64,000 nt of DNA from Bryobacterales bacterium (GCA_003142185.1 PLOR01000104.1:21905-85904); one strand, 5' to 3'. Shown: positions 1 to 9,585, counted from the stretch's first letter. Made by a program: numbers and translations. The notes: generated by a model not told the origin, from the sequence alone.

Positions 1-1
1 T

Positions 2-772
2 TCGGTCGAGGTTACGAGTTGGGATGAGAACAGCGTCGAGATCGGTGGAACCAAGTACGGCCCCACGCAGGCTGCCGCCGATAGCCTGCGTATCGACATC
101 GACCGCTCTACCGGGTCTGTCTCCATCCGCGCCGTCCGGCCGGTGGAGCGGCGCAACAACCAGGGCGCGCGGTTCGTCATCAAGGTTCCGCGCGCGACTG
201 TGATCGAGCGCATCACCGCCAGCAACGGCGCCATCCACACCACAGATGGCGTGGGGCCGTCGCATTTCCGCACCAGCAACGGTTCGGTGCGTGTGGAGCG
301 CCTTCACGGCAGGCTGGACGCGGAGACCTCGAATGGCCCAATCGAGCTGGTGGATCTGGAGGGCGACGCCCAACTTCGAACCTCGAACGGCCACGTGGAT
401 GTTCGGGAACTACGCGGCTCGCTCGACGCCACTACCAGCAATAGCGCGATCACGGCGGAGATCGACCGCTCCTCGAGCGACGTGCGCGCCACCACCAACA
501 ATGGCTCGATCGATCTCGAACTGCCTGCGGATTTCGCGGCTGGGATTCGCGCCCACACCTCCAACAGCTCGATTACGGTCCACCTGCCGTCCAGCACCAA
601 CGCCCATGTGATCGCCTCTACCAACAACGACTCCATCAGCTCGGAATTCGAAATGAAGGTGCATGGCGAAATCAGTAAGAATCACCTGGAGGGCGACATA
701 GGAAAGGGCGGCCCGCTGGTCGATCTCGACACTTCCAACGGCGGCATCCGGATTCTGAGGGGCGGAAGGTAG
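2..772 (+). CDS. DUF4097-like beta-strand repeat protein (5' partial)
   Basis: The reading frame is open from base 2, so the 5' end lies outside the window; the GTG at 143 is only an internal candidate start. The protein consists of short repeated units such as TSNG, TTNNG and TSNSS spaced about 20 residues apart, each followed by a hydrophobic strand. This is the signature of the DUF4097/adhesin-like right-handed beta-helix family. No catalytic motif is visible. These proteins are usually exported or envelope-associated, but no signal peptide can be seen because the start is missing. It is probably unrelated to the flagellar genes that follow on the other strand. Confidence 0.75.
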   Translation, partial: SVEVTSWDENSVEIGGTKYGPTQAAADSLRIDIDRSTGSVSIRAVRPVERRNNQGARFVIKVPRATVIERITASNGAIHTTDGVGPSHFRTSNGSVRVERLHGRLDAETSNGPIELVDLEGDAQLRTSNGHVDVRELRGSLDATTSNSAITAEIDRSSSDVRATTNNGSIDLELPADFAAGIRAHTSNSSITVHLPSSTNAHVIASTNNDSISSEFEMKVHGEISKNHLEGDIGKGGPLVDLDTSNGGIRILRGGR

Positions 773-813
773 CGCCAGGCGTTACTTGCCGTTCGACTCA
801 CCAGAGCATGAGG

Positions 814-1140
814 CTACCAATACCGCATGTCCAGCTTGGCCGCCGGGTTCGCAATCTTCTGAGCCACCATCGGCGCCATCAATACCGCTGAAAACCAGAG
901 GGTTTGCGTCGCATACCGTGCCCATGGTGCTTCCGCTACCCACCCGTATGGGATTGTGTGCATCGCGTATTGAGCCACGCCACCGCAAATCAACCAGAAG
1001 GACAAGGCCATAAGGAACGAAGCCCTACGGCAGCGCTTGGCTGACCAGCGTTGGGATCTTGCAACCAAACCAATGGTAAGTCCCGGAATCGATGTTGTCA
1101 GCGCAACAAGAGATGCCCAGAGTCCGATTCTGATAGACAT
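814..1140 (-). CDS. Small hypothetical membrane protein
   Basis: An open frame of about 108 codons starting at an ATG (MSIRIGLWASL). I prefer this start to one 21 codons upstream because it opens directly into a hydrophobic segment. Three hydrophobic stretches are visible (about residues 5-27, 40-60 and 78-95), so it is likely an inner-membrane protein. I do not recognise a family. It lies past the 3' end of the flagellar operon, separated by about 260 bp with no gene, so a shared transcript is uncertain. Confidence 0.45.
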   Translation of the reverse strand: MSIRIGLWASLVALTTSIPGLTIGLVARSQRWSAKRCRRASFLMALSFWLICGGVAQYAMHTIPYGWVAEAPWARYATQTLWFSAVLMAPMVAQKIANPAAKLDMRYW

Positions 1141-1398
1141 ACTCGCCCGCAGATTAGCACAACCGGAAAAGGGGTGTGACGTCGGCTTGTTCGCACGTGG
1201 CACCAGCGGTCGGTTAGCTCACAGGACATGGCGAGTCAAGCGTATCAATGCCAGCGGCTTTCCCGAGAAGGTGCAGGGCGAATGCATCGGGCCAATGACA
1301 AGGCCGATCAGGGATGCCGGCTCGCCTGCGCTCCGGGCCGTTGCAGGCTACCGTGCCGCAGTCAGACGATCTTGTAATCGAAGAAAGGTTCGTGCGCC
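1141..1398. other. Intergenic stretch, nothing recognised
   Basis: About 258 bp between the small membrane protein gene and the last gene of the leftward flagellar operon. The open frames across it have no family features and look like shadows. I see no convincing terminator hairpin or repeat. Confidence 0.4.
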
Positions 1399-1779
1399 TC
1401 AAAGCTGGCTGATGATGATGCGATGGACCTTGATCAGCAGATCGACCTCCTGGCGCGGGACTTCGAGCAGCGAGGCGATCCGTTCGGGGGGATCGCCGCG
1501 ACGGTGCATGCGCAGAACCTGCGCCCGTTTGTTCAGATTCAACGCGGCCCTGCCGGCATCCGGGGCGGCTTCCGCTGGTTGCCTGCGGAGATCGGCGGCT
1601 TGTTGCTCCAGGTTTTCGAAGCGGGCCACCAGAGCCTCCATGTTGACTTGGATATTCGCTCCCAAAGCGGCGGTCCGGCGGGCGGCGCCGATCGCCAGGC
1701 GCGCCAGCAGCAGGGCCGTCCCGCCACACACGACGGCCACCAGAAAGGCGGCCGAGAACACGATGAGGCAGGTGTTCAT
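1399..1779 (-). CDS. Single-pass membrane protein at the end of the flagellar operon
   Basis: 126 residues: an N-terminal membrane segment (about residues 4-25), a predicted coiled coil (ALVARFENLEQQAADLRRQ) and a C-terminal helix-turn-helix-like segment (about 85-120). The start ATG overlaps the stop of the upstream FliN/FliY-like gene as ATGA, which indicates translational coupling and operon membership. The architecture (membrane anchor, coiled coil, C-terminal HTH-like helices) resembles small proteins of unknown function found near flagellar or chemotaxis genes. I cannot name the family with certainty, and its role in the motor is unknown. Confidence 0.65.
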   Translation of the reverse strand: MNTCLIVFSAAFLVAVVCGGTALLLARLAIGAARRTAALGANIQVNMEALVARFENLEQQAADLRRQPAEAAPDAGRAALNLNKRAQVLRMHRRGDPPERIASLLEVPRQEVDLLIKVHRIIISQL

Positions 1780-2654
1780 GGGATGCTCCGCAAGCGTTCG
1801 TTGCGGCTGGCGATTTCCTGGATCTTCACGCCATAGTTGCCCTCCACGACCACCACTTCACCGCGCGCGATCAGGCGCTGATTGACCAGCACTTCCACAG
1901 GGTCATTGACGTCGCGGTCCAGTTCCACGATCGACCCGGTGGTCAGCTTGAGGACTTCCTTCATGGGGAGGCGCGTTTTACCGAACGAGATGCTGACCGG
2001 AAGGTCGACATCGAGGAGCAGGCCGATGGTCCGCGAGTTCAAAGCCAACTGGCCGGCGTCGCTCGTATATTCGGCGCGCGCCGGCTCGGCTTGGGCTGGC
2101 TCACCAGCGGGCGGGGCGGCGATCAGCGACAGTAGGATTGGGCTGAACGCCACCAGCAACGGCGGTTGTGCGCCATCCGCGAATGTGAGCGAGACGGAGG
2201 CCCATTCGGTCGATTCCGGTGCCGCTTCGCGCTCGGCGCCGGTGCCGCAAGTGATCTCGCGGCCCAGCAGGCCACCGATCGATCGGGCCATCGCGGACAG
2301 GGATTGCCCCAGAATCTCGAACCAGGTGTTTTGGGCCTCACTCGAAGCCACCGTGTCGAGGCCGGCGGCCTTGAGGGTCAGCGTCCCGACACGCTCCCAG
2401 GTGGGTTGCGGAGAACCGATCCACGCAAGGGCGCCGGACGCCGCCGAGAAGGGATGCTCCCACCAGAGGTATGGGTATTCTCCGGACGCCACCTCAGCGG
2501 CTGTGCCGCCGACTGCCTGCCAGGCGACCTGGGGCCGCTGGTCGGTCATGGAAGCCAATACCTGCGCCAGGTCTTCGGTCCACTGATTGAGGACGCCGCC
2601 GGCTCTACCGGTCGCCTCAAGCGCATTGGTTCGACTCTTGTCGCCCGGGCTCAT
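1776..2654 (-). CDS. FliN/FliY-type flagellar motor switch protein
   Basis: 292 residues from an ATG that overlaps the fliA stop as ATGA; this decides the start over one 10 codons upstream. The last 80 or so residues are a SpoA/FliN domain (LLLDVDLPVSISFGKT, then GSIVELDRDVNDPVEVLVNQ and GNYGVKI), the part of the C-ring that sits at the bottom of the switch complex. The N-terminal 200 residues are FliY/FliM-middle-domain-like in length but I see no clear CheC or CheY-binding motif. A separate short FliN is encoded in the same operon, so this may be a FliY-like or divergent FliM-like partner. No canonical FliM is in the window. Confidence 0.8.
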   Translation of the reverse strand: MSPGDKSRTNALEATGRAGGVLNQWTEDLAQVLASMTDQRPQVAWQAVGGTAAEVASGEYPYLWWEHPFSAASGALAWIGSPQPTWERVGTLTLKAAGLDTVASSEAQNTWFEILGQSLSAMARSIGGLLGREITCGTGAEREAAPESTEWASVSLTFADGAQPPLLVAFSPILLSLIAAPPAGEPAQAEPARAEYTSDAGQLALNSRTIGLLLDVDLPVSISFGKTRLPMKEVLKLTTGSIVELDRDVNDPVEVLVNQRLIARGEVVVVEGNYGVKIQEIASRNERLRSIP

Positions 2655-3406
2655 ACGGCGATGACTCCTCTGGTGATTGGCCACTGCGCCGCCAGGTGGC
2701 TTCGCAGGCGTAGAATCGCCTGCGACTTGAGCTGGGATATGCGCGATTCGTGAAGGTTGACCACCTGGGCGATCTCGCGCAGCGTGAGTTCCTCATTGAA
2801 GTAGAGACTGAGCACCGTCCGCTCGATCTGGGGAATTCCATCAATCCCGGCCGCCAGCAGCCGTTCCAGTTCCGCGCGTTCAAGGAGGCTGGAAGGCGAG
2901 TTGTCCTGCCCGTCGGCGATGTAACGCAGCAGGTCTCCGGAGCCTTCGCCGGAGGCATACTCCAGACTGGCGATGTTCAAGCCGCGGGTTTCCACCAGCC
3001 ACTCATGGTATTCGTCGAGCGTAACGCCGAGCTCGAACGCGATTTCCTCTTCGGTTGGACTGCGCTGGAGACGCTGCTCGGCCTGGCTCACGGCGGTTTC
3101 GATCTGTTTGGCTTTGCGGCGTTTCTGCCGGGGAGCCCAATCCAAGCCGCGCAGGCTGTCGAGGATGGCCCCGCGAATCTTGTATTCGGCGTAGGTTTTC
3201 AGCTTCACGTTGAAGCGCGGGTCGAAGTTATCAATCGCCGAGATCAGGCCCAGCACACCGGTCGAGACCAGGTCTTCCAGGCTGATGTTTTCCGGCAGCC
3301 GCTCCTGAATCCGCCGCGCGATGAGCCGCACTTGGGGCAGGTGCTGCAGAATCAGCCGCTCGCGTTCTTCTTCGCCGATCACCTCAGGCGCCATAGGGGA
3401 ATACAT
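2651..3406 (-). CDS. fliA: Flagellar sigma factor sigma-28 (FliA)
   Basis: 251 residues from the ATG at MYSPMAPEV. Regions are readable in order: region 2 with the core-binding and -10-recognition helices (NFDPRFNVKLKTYAEYKIRG, then ILDSLRGLDWAPR), a region 3 segment (RSPTEEEIAFELGVT) and a region 4 HTH near the C-terminus (LTLREIAQVVNLHESRISQL). The conserved LRGLDWAPR block is typical of FliA/WhiG-type factors. It directs RNA polymerase to late flagellar and chemotaxis genes in known systems. It lies between flhF and the FliN/Y-like gene, with flhG (normally between flhF and fliA) absent. No flgM anti-sigma gene is visible. Confidence 0.93.
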   Translation of the reverse strand: MYSPMAPEVIGEEERERLILQHLPQVRLIARRIQERLPENISLEDLVSTGVLGLISAIDNFDPRFNVKLKTYAEYKIRGAILDSLRGLDWAPRQKRRKAKQIETAVSQAEQRLQRSPTEEEIAFELGVTLDEYHEWLVETRGLNIASLEYASGEGSGDLLRYIADGQDNSPSSLLERAELERLLAAGIDGIPQIERTVLSLYFNEELTLREIAQVVNLHESRISQLKSQAILRLRSHLAAQWPITRGVIAV

Positions 3407-3434
3407 AGGCGTTCGCTCTTTTGCGTTGGGCTGC

Positions 3435-4583
3435 TCAGGCCACCGAAGCAGCCTGGCTGGCGGGCGTGCCGAGGAGCCGCTCCACCAGCCGGTCCCACGT
3501 GACAGCTTCCAGATCTTCCGGAATGCGCTGGCCATTGGCGAAGAACGACAACGGTTTCCCGGTGCGCGCGGCTTCGTTGAAAATCGGGCCGAGCGACTCG
3601 GTTTCGTCCAGTCTGGTAAACAGCATCCGCTGCGGCCGGAAGATCTCAAATCGATCCACCATGCGAGTTACATCGGCGGCTTTCATCGAGGACGATAGGA
3701 CCAAATGCGTGTCGATGTCGCTGCGGGAAGAAAGAAAATGCGCCAATCCGCAGTCGGCTTCCATATCGGCCGGACCGAACCCCGGAGTGTCGATCAAGAT
3801 CAGATCCTTGCCGCGGTTCTCCTCAATGGCCTGGGCCAAGGCGCCGACGGTTTCGAGCACCTGAAGCCCGACACCGAGGATGGCCGCGAAGGATCGCAGT
3901 TGCGCGGCGGCGGCGATGCGGAACGTGTCGACGGACAAAAGCACCACCGGACGCCGGCTGGCGAGACCGTATTGAACGGCCAGCTTCACCAGCGTCGTGG
4001 TCTTGCCCGAGCCGGACGGCCCGACCAGGGCTGCCACTCGGGGCGGGGATTCGCCCCGGCCCAAGCTGGGCTCGACGGTGAAGCGGGAACGGACTTCCTC
4101 CACCAGGGCCTGACGCCAATTAGCCTTCTCCTCGCTCTGCGCCGCCCGCGGCACCGTGGTGCGCGCCGCCGAGACTCGCGCTTCAGCCGCCTCGACGATT
4201 TCGCGAGCCAGGCTGGGCAGCACTTCCTGGGCGGCCAGCGCGGCGTAGGCCTCCGATGCCGTGGGTGACACTCCGCTCCAGCGGGCGGGCGCAAACGCCG
4301 AGCGCACCAGAGCGCGCCGCATGCCCTCCAGTTCGTTCTTGAGGCTGGCGACGTCGATCGCCAGCCGGTCGGCGTTCCCACCTTGTAGCTGGACTTGCGC
4401 GGCAGCGCCTTCCGCCTGGCCGGGGGCATTTTCGGCCGCGAAAACGACTTCGTATTCCCCCAGGTGGCGGGCCTCGGGCGGAGCTTTGCGACTGTTCACC
4501 AGCATCGCCTCCGGCCCCAGTTCCTGGCGCGCCTGTGCCATGGCGTCTTCCACGGCGGCAGCGAAATAGGACTTGATCCTCAT
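3435..4583 (-). CDS. flhF: Flagellar biosynthesis SRP-type GTPase FlhF
   Basis: 382 residues from the ATG at MRIKSYFAAAVEDAM, the usual start of FlhF. An N-terminal basic domain and a variable linker are followed by an SRP-family NG domain: P-loop GPSGSGKTTT near residue 195, then DTFRIAAAAQL, the DTPG switch and the TRLDET guanine-specificity motif. FlhF places and numbers flagella at the pole and acts with FlhG. FlhG is not encoded next to it here, so its partner must be elsewhere or missing. It lies 84 bp downstream of flhA. Confidence 0.93.
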   Translation of the reverse strand: MRIKSYFAAAVEDAMAQARQELGPEAMLVNSRKAPPEARHLGEYEVVFAAENAPGQAEGAAAQVQLQGGNADRLAIDVASLKNELEGMRRALVRSAFAPARWSGVSPTASEAYAALAAQEVLPSLAREIVEAAEARVSAARTTVPRAAQSEEKANWRQALVEEVRSRFTVEPSLGRGESPPRVAALVGPSGSGKTTTLVKLAVQYGLASRRPVVLLSVDTFRIAAAAQLRSFAAILGVGLQVLETVGALAQAIEENRGKDLILIDTPGFGPADMEADCGLAHFLSSRSDIDTHLVLSSSMKAADVTRMVDRFEIFRPQRMLFTRLDETESLGPIFNEAARTGKPLSFFANGQRIPEDLEAVTWDRLVERLLGTPASQAASVA

Positions 4584-4667
4584 CGAATGCACCTCGCCCG
4601 GCGGGCGCGCGAGCTCGCCGGTCATTGAGGTTGATCGGCGGAACGGGAGTTTTCCTGTAGAGCGAGA

Positions 4668-6752
4668 CTACGAAATACTTCCCAGCGATTGCACGCGAAC
4701 TCCGGGTGGAATCTCGTTGTGGGCCAGGAAGAAGAGGTTGGGGATGGTGGGCTCGGTAATCTGCCGCAGGAAAGCGCGCGCGCCGGTGGAGGTAATCGCC
4801 ACCACCGAGGTTTCCGGCGTCATCACACGAGCCCCGATGCGGTTCAAAATGTCGCGCACTGCCTGCGGCGCCAGCGTCAGGCGGCTGGTTTGCTCGCCAT
4901 GCTCCACGCCGGCCTCGACGGCCTGTTCGATGGCCGGATCGAGAAACCAGGCAGGCAGTTCGCCGGCACGGTTCAAGTATGGCTTGACCACCGAGCGGCG
5001 AATGGTTTGACGCGCGTATTCGGTCAGCAGGATGGTATTGCGCGTGGCGGCGCCGGCCTCGCCGAGCGCCTCCAGAATGGAAACCGCGTCGCGAATCGAC
5101 ACCCGCTCGCGCAACAGGTTCTGCAACACGCGCTGCACAGCGGCCAGGGGCAGCACCTTGGGCACCAGATCCTCCACCACCTTGGGGTTGTCGATCGCTA
5201 CGCGGTCGAGCAGCCGCTTGGCGTCCTGGCGCGAAAAAAGCTCGTATGCGTGACGGCGGATCAGTTCGGAGAGATGCGTGCCCAGCACGCTCACGCCGTC
5301 CACTACCGTATAGCCGGACTGCCGCGCCCGCTCGGCGCGCTCGAGCGGAATCCAAAAGGCGCCGATGCCGAAGGCGGGCTCGCGCGTCGGCTGGCCGTCG
5401 AGCGCATGGTCGATTTGGGCGCCGGGTATGGCAAGTTCCCTGCCTTGCGGCAGTTCATACCGGGCGACTTCGACCCCCTTCATCGAAATGATATATTCCC
5501 GGCTACGCAGCGACAGGTTGTCGGTGACGCGGACGGGCGGCAGCAGGTAGCCCAGATCCCCTGCCAACTGCTTGCGGATGGCGGAGATGCGGCGCAGCAA
5601 GGGCGATTCCTGGGCGCCTTCGACTAAGTTCACCAGGCCGAGTCCGACTTCGATTGCCAACGGCTCGACACGCAGCAGCGCTTCGGGGTGGTCCTTGGCT
5701 GCCGGCGGCTTGGACTCCTTGGCGGAGTCCCGCGTCTGGCGGTTTTCCTTTTCTCTCATCTTCCAGCCGATGGCACCGGCGCCGCCGCCCAGCGCCAGAA
5801 ACGGAAGCATGGGCATCCCGGGCAGGGCGGCCATGGCGAGCAGTACCCCACCGGCCAGCAGCAGCGGCTGCGAATTGCCGAAAATCTGCCGCTGAAACTC
5901 CACTCCGAGGCGCGCGTCCGAGCTGGCCCGGGTCACGATCAGACCGCCGGAGATGGAAATCATGAGCGCGGGAATCACCGTGACCAGACCGTCGCCGATG
6001 GTCAAAACGGTGTACGTCTCGATGGCTTTTTGAAAATCCATGCCGTGCTGAAACACGCCGATCAAAAAACCCGCCACGATATTGATTCCGGTGATCAGAA
6101 TGCTGGCCACCGCGTCGCGCTGGGTAAACCGCGAAGCGCCGTCCATCGCGCCGTAAAACTCGGCCTCGGTGGCGAGCTGTTTGCGCCGGCGTTTGGCCTC
6201 GGTTTCGTCGATCAAACCGGAGTTGAGATCTGCATCGATCGACATCTGCTTTCCCGGCAGCGCATCCAGGGTGAAGCGCGCCGTCACCTCGGAAATGCGC
6301 ACCGCGCCATGGTTGATCACCACGTACTGAATGGCGATCAATACCAGGAAGATCACCGCGCCGATGATGTAGTTGCCGCCCACCACGAAGCTGCCAAAGG
6401 CGCCGATCACCTGGCCGGCGGCGGTGGTGCCGGTGTTGCCGTTGAGCAGGATCAGCCGCGCCGAGGAGATGTTGAGCGCCAGACGGTAGAGCGTGAGCAG
6501 CAAGAGCGTGGTAGGAAAGCTACTGAACTCGACGGGCCGAACCAGATAGAGCGAAACCATCAATACGGTCACCGACAGCAGAATATCGGCAACCACCAGA
6601 AAGTCCAGCACGAACCCGGGCAGCGGCGTGATCAGTGCGACGATGATGGCCAGCACCGCCAGCGGCACGGCCATCTGGCGGAGCGCGTCCAGCGGCAAGC
6701 CGCCGATCCACCCTGGCAGCGCGGGAGCCGGTATCGCCTTGGCGGGCGTCAT
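4668..6752 (-). CDS. flhA: Flagellar export gate protein FlhA
   Basis: 694 residues, the normal family length. The N-terminal half has about eight membrane segments and a conserved cytoplasmic loop (MSIDADLNSGLIDETEAKRR) found in all FlhA/type III secretion export-gate proteins. The C-terminal half is the cytoplasmic nonameric ring domain that receives chaperone-substrate complexes. The ATG lies just downstream of the flhB stop. With FlhB, FliP, FliQ and FliR it forms the proton-driven export gate in the MS-ring. The conserved loop is intact, so a functional protein is expected. Confidence 0.96.
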   Translation of the reverse strand: MTPAKAIPAPALPGWIGGLPLDALRQMAVPLAVLAIIVALITPLPGFVLDFLVVADILLSVTVLMVSLYLVRPVEFSSFPTTLLLLTLYRLALNISSARLILLNGNTGTTAAGQVIGAFGSFVVGGNYIIGAVIFLVLIAIQYVVINHGAVRISEVTARFTLDALPGKQMSIDADLNSGLIDETEAKRRRKQLATEAEFYGAMDGASRFTQRDAVASILITGINIVAGFLIGVFQHGMDFQKAIETYTVLTIGDGLVTVIPALMISISGGLIVTRASSDARLGVEFQRQIFGNSQPLLLAGGVLLAMAALPGMPMLPFLALGGGAGAIGWKMREKENRQTRDSAKESKPPAAKDHPEALLRVEPLAIEVGLGLVNLVEGAQESPLLRRISAIRKQLAGDLGYLLPPVRVTDNLSLRSREYIISMKGVEVARYELPQGRELAIPGAQIDHALDGQPTREPAFGIGAFWIPLERAERARQSGYTVVDGVSVLGTHLSELIRRHAYELFSRQDAKRLLDRVAIDNPKVVEDLVPKVLPLAAVQRVLQNLLRERVSIRDAVSILEALGEAGAATRNTILLTEYARQTIRRSVVKPYLNRAGELPAWFLDPAIEQAVEAGVEHGEQTSRLTLAPQAVRDILNRIGARVMTPETSVVAITSTGARAFLRQITEPTIPNLFFLAHNEIPPGVRVQSLGSIS

Positions 6753-6756
6753 GGCC

Positions 6757-7821
6757 TTAACCTGGGAGCCTCCCGTTCATGAGTTTGAAGATGTAAGCCA
6801 GAATCTCCGCCACGGCGCGGTACAGGTGCGGCGGGATCTCCTGGCCGACGTCGACTGAGTGATAAAGCGCCTGCGCCAGCGGTGGATTTTCGACAATCGG
6901 CACCTGGTGCTCGATCGCCTTTTGCCGGATGCGCTGGGCCAGGTAGTTCTTGCCTTTGGCCACCACCAGCGGCGCCGACATGGTCTCGGTCTGGTAGCGG
7001 AGGGCGACCGCGAAGTGGGTGGGGTTGACGACGACTGCGGTCGCCGTGAGAACGTCCTTCATCATCCGCCGCCGGGCGCGCTCGCGCTGCAGGCGCCGGA
7101 TGCGGGCTTTCATTTGCGGATTGCCCTCGATATCCTTCATCTCCTCCTTGATGTCCTGTTTGCTCATTTGCAGGTCGCGGCGGTAGCGGCGCAACTGCCG
7201 GAACAGGTCGACCGTACCGAACACCAGGAAGGCGCCGGCCGCCTTCCAGAACAAACCCATCAACGCGACGCCCAGGAAGCGCCAGCCGACCTCCAACCCC
7301 GCCAGCGGCAGGGCCAGCAAGGCATCCAGTTTGTCCCGCGCCACGACGTAGACCGCCCAAAGAAATAGTGGCAGCAATAGCGCGGCTTCCACCAGCGCCC
7401 CCACATTCTGGCGCGGCAGATCGCGCAGACGGCTCATTGGGCTGAAGCGCGCGGGATCCGGCGCCAGCCTTTTCAAACTGAGTCCGAACCGGGTAGTCAT
7501 CAGCCGCAGCCCCAGTGTGGCGACGACTACCGCCAGGCCGCCGAGCAACAAAGGCACCAGGTTGTGCCAGAACACCTGGTAGAGTACGTGGACCAAACCT
7601 TCGGGGCGCAGTTCGCCCTGAAATGCGAATTCCAGCAGGGCACGCATGGTGACGCGAAACTGGCTCAACCATGCGCCCCCGCCGGCGCCGGCCAGCAGCA
7701 GAAACACCATGAACTGCAGGGCCGAGACGAATTCGCGCGCGGAGGGAAACTGCCCTTCCTCGCGCGCCTTCTTGACCCGGCGTTCGGTAGGCTGTTCGGT
7801 TTTGCCGCTGCGGTCGGGCAT
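6757..7821 (-). CDS. flhB: Flagellar export switch protein FlhB
   Basis: 354 residues. It has the standard N-terminus with EQPTERRVKKAREEGQFPSAREF, four membrane segments and a C-terminal cytoplasmic domain carrying the autocleavage motif NPTH (in VVVNPTHFAVAL, about residue 265). Cleavage at Asn-Pro switches export from hook/rod to filament substrates and works together with the hook-length ruler FliK, whose gene heads this operon. Its gene lies 6 bp downstream of fliR. Confidence 0.96.
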   Translation of the reverse strand: MPDRSGKTEQPTERRVKKAREEGQFPSAREFVSALQFMVFLLLAGAGGGAWLSQFRVTMRALLEFAFQGELRPEGLVHVLYQVFWHNLVPLLLGGLAVVVATLGLRLMTTRFGLSLKRLAPDPARFSPMSRLRDLPRQNVGALVEAALLLPLFLWAVYVVARDKLDALLALPLAGLEVGWRFLGVALMGLFWKAAGAFLVFGTVDLFRQLRRYRRDLQMSKQDIKEEMKDIEGNPQMKARIRRLQRERARRRMMKDVLTATAVVVNPTHFAVALRYQTETMSAPLVVAKGKNYLAQRIRQKAIEHQVPIVENPPLAQALYHSVDVGQEIPPHLYRAVAEILAYIFKLMNGRLPG

Positions 7822-7827
7822 CGGCGT

Positions 7828-8601
7828 TCATAGCCCCAACGCCTGCTGCGCCACCCGCCAGGCCCCCAGACTGAACCGCGCCAAGACTCTGGGATACAGC
7901 GACAGTACCGCCGCCAGGACAAACAGAGCGGTGAGCATCTTGGCCGGGAAGGCCAGCGAGAGCAGTTGCAACTGCGCGTTTAGCCGGCCCATCAGGGCCA
8001 GCGCCACGTCCACCATCACGAGCAGAGCGACCACCGGCAGCGCCAGCCGCGCTCCGGCGGCCAGCAGGCTTCCTGACAGCCGGATGAAGGCTTCCGCCGT
8101 GCTAGGTTGAAACACATAGGCCCCCGGCGGAATTCTTTCCAGGCTGGCGGAGAACAAGCGCAGCACCTGCCTGTCCATGCCCAGGGCGAAGAACAGCATC
8201 CCCGCCGTCAGTTGCGCCACCACCAACAGAATGCCCGCATCGGCCTGGGTGTTCGGATCCACGGTTTGGGCATAGCCGTATCCCGCCGGCATGCCCAGCA
8301 TCTGGGCGGCGAAGGTGGCCACTTCCAGCACCATCGCGGCCGCCAGACCGATGGCGACTCCGATGGCCGCTTCAGCCATCGCCCAGGCAGCAAGGGTTCC
8401 GGCGTCGGCGTCGATTCCGTCCAAATGGGGCCAGCGCGGCGCCAGAGCCAGCGTGAACGCCAGAGAGAATGCAGACCGGGCCATCCCCGGCGTGCCGCTG
8501 AAACCCGGCAGCGGCACGAATACCATGGCGCCCGAAACTCGCGCCAGCACCAGCAGAAATGCCAGCACGGTGCCGGAAGAAACGGTGAGGTTAGCGGGCA
8601 T
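7828..8601 (-). CDS. fliR: Flagellar export apparatus protein FliR
   Basis: 257 residues, about six hydrophobic segments, with family features such as RVSGAMVFVPLPG near the N-terminus, AAQMLGMPAGYGYAQTVDP in the middle and GRLNAQLQLLSLAFPAK towards the C-terminus. It forms the core of the export gate with FliP and FliQ. Its start overlaps the fliQ 3' end by 11 bp, so the two are translationally linked. Confidence 0.94.
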   Translation of the reverse strand: MPANLTVSSGTVLAFLLVLARVSGAMVFVPLPGFSGTPGMARSAFSLAFTLALAPRWPHLDGIDADAGTLAAWAMAEAAIGVAIGLAAAMVLEVATFAAQMLGMPAGYGYAQTVDPNTQADAGILLVVAQLTAGMLFFALGMDRQVLRLFSASLERIPPGAYVFQPSTAEAFIRLSGSLLAAGARLALPVVALLVMVDVALALMGRLNAQLQLLSLAFPAKMLTALFVLAAVLSLYPRVLARFSLGAWRVAQQALGL

Positions 8602-8860
8602 ACCGGCCCAGATCCCCCCACAGTGTCGCGGTGAACGCCACCGACTTCTGGATCAGCCACGGCATCAGCAGCAGTAGCGACACCAGGAACGCGACCAGCC
8701 GGGGAATCGTGCTGAAGGCGTTGTCCTGCATCGAGGTCGCAATCTGCACCAGACTGATGCCAATGCCGGTCGCGAACCCTATCGCCAGCAGCGGCGCGGC
8801 CAGCCAGAACGCCGTCAGCAGTGTCTGCCGGATGATATCCACCACCAGATTGGGCGTCAT
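8591..8860 (-). CDS. fliQ: Flagellar export apparatus protein FliQ
   Basis: 89 residues with two long membrane helices, the usual FliQ size. The start ATG (MTPNLVVDIIRQ) overlaps the fliP stop as ATGA, which fixes it over an upstream in-frame codon. It carries the family features LLTAFWLAAPLL and ISLVQIATSMQD. It is a component of the PQR export gate. Confidence 0.94.
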   Translation of the reverse strand: MTPNLVVDIIRQTLLTAFWLAAPLLAIGFATGIGISLVQIATSMQDNAFSTIPRLVAFLVSLLLLMPWLIQKSVAFTATLWGDLGRYAR

Positions 8861-9585
8861 TGGTAGAAGCTCCTCATCAGCGATCCGACTACCAGATTCC
8901 AACCGTCGACCAGCACGAAGAGCAGGATCTTGAACGGCGCTGAAATCATCACCGGCGGCAGTTGCACCATGCCGACCGAGAGCGTCACGGAGGCCACCAC
9001 CAAGTCGATCACCAGGAACGGCAAAAAGAGCACGGCGCCGATCTGGAAACCGGTCTTGAGCTCGGAGAGGATGTAGGCGGGAATCAGGATCTTGAGATCG
9101 AGATCGGCCCTGCTGCGCGGCGCCGGCGCGTGCGCCAGTTCGAGGAACAGGCGGATGTCTTTTTCGCGCGCGAAACGCGCCAGAAACTGGCGCAGCGGCT
9201 GGGCTGCCTCCGTCATCGCCTGCTCAGTTGTCAGTTTGCCATTCTCCATCGGCTCCCAGCCGCGGTGATACATCTCCGCCGCCACGGGCTGCATGATGAG
9301 GATGGTGAGAAAAAGCGCAAGCCCCAGCAGGACCTGGTTGGAGGGCGTGGTTTGCGTCCCCAGCGCCTGCCGCAGGAAGTGCAGCACCACGGTGATCCTC
9401 AGGAAGGGCGTGATGGACATTACGGCGGCGGGCAGCAAGGTCATCAGGGTGAGCAGTATGACCACTTGCATGGGCACGCTGAGCGTGTTCTTTCCGGCCG
9501 ATATGCCGAATAGCGAGAGAGGTTCAGAGGTCGCGCCGAAGGCCGGCGTGGCCAGCAGACAAACCGCCAGAGTGCGGGCCTTCAT
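8857..9585 (-). CDS. fliP: Flagellar export apparatus protein FliP
   Basis: 242 residues from the ATG at MKARTLAVCLL, which begins a cleavable signal peptide (cut near ATPAFGA) as in other FliP proteins; longer upstream starts would run through fliO. Family blocks are LTLMTLLPAAVMSITPFLRI, LGTQTTPSNQVLLGLALFLT and LDLKILIPAYILSELKTGFQ. The start overlaps the fliO stop as ATGA. It forms the pentameric core of the export gate. Confidence 0.95.
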   Translation of the reverse strand: MKARTLAVCLLATPAFGATSEPLSLFGISAGKNTLSVPMQVVILLTLMTLLPAAVMSITPFLRITVVLHFLRQALGTQTTPSNQVLLGLALFLTILIMQPVAAEMYHRGWEPMENGKLTTEQAMTEAAQPLRQFLARFAREKDIRLFLELAHAPAPRSRADLDLKILIPAYILSELKTGFQIGAVLFLPFLVIDLVVASVTLSVGMVQLPPVMISAPFKILLFVLVDGWNLVVGSLMRSFYQ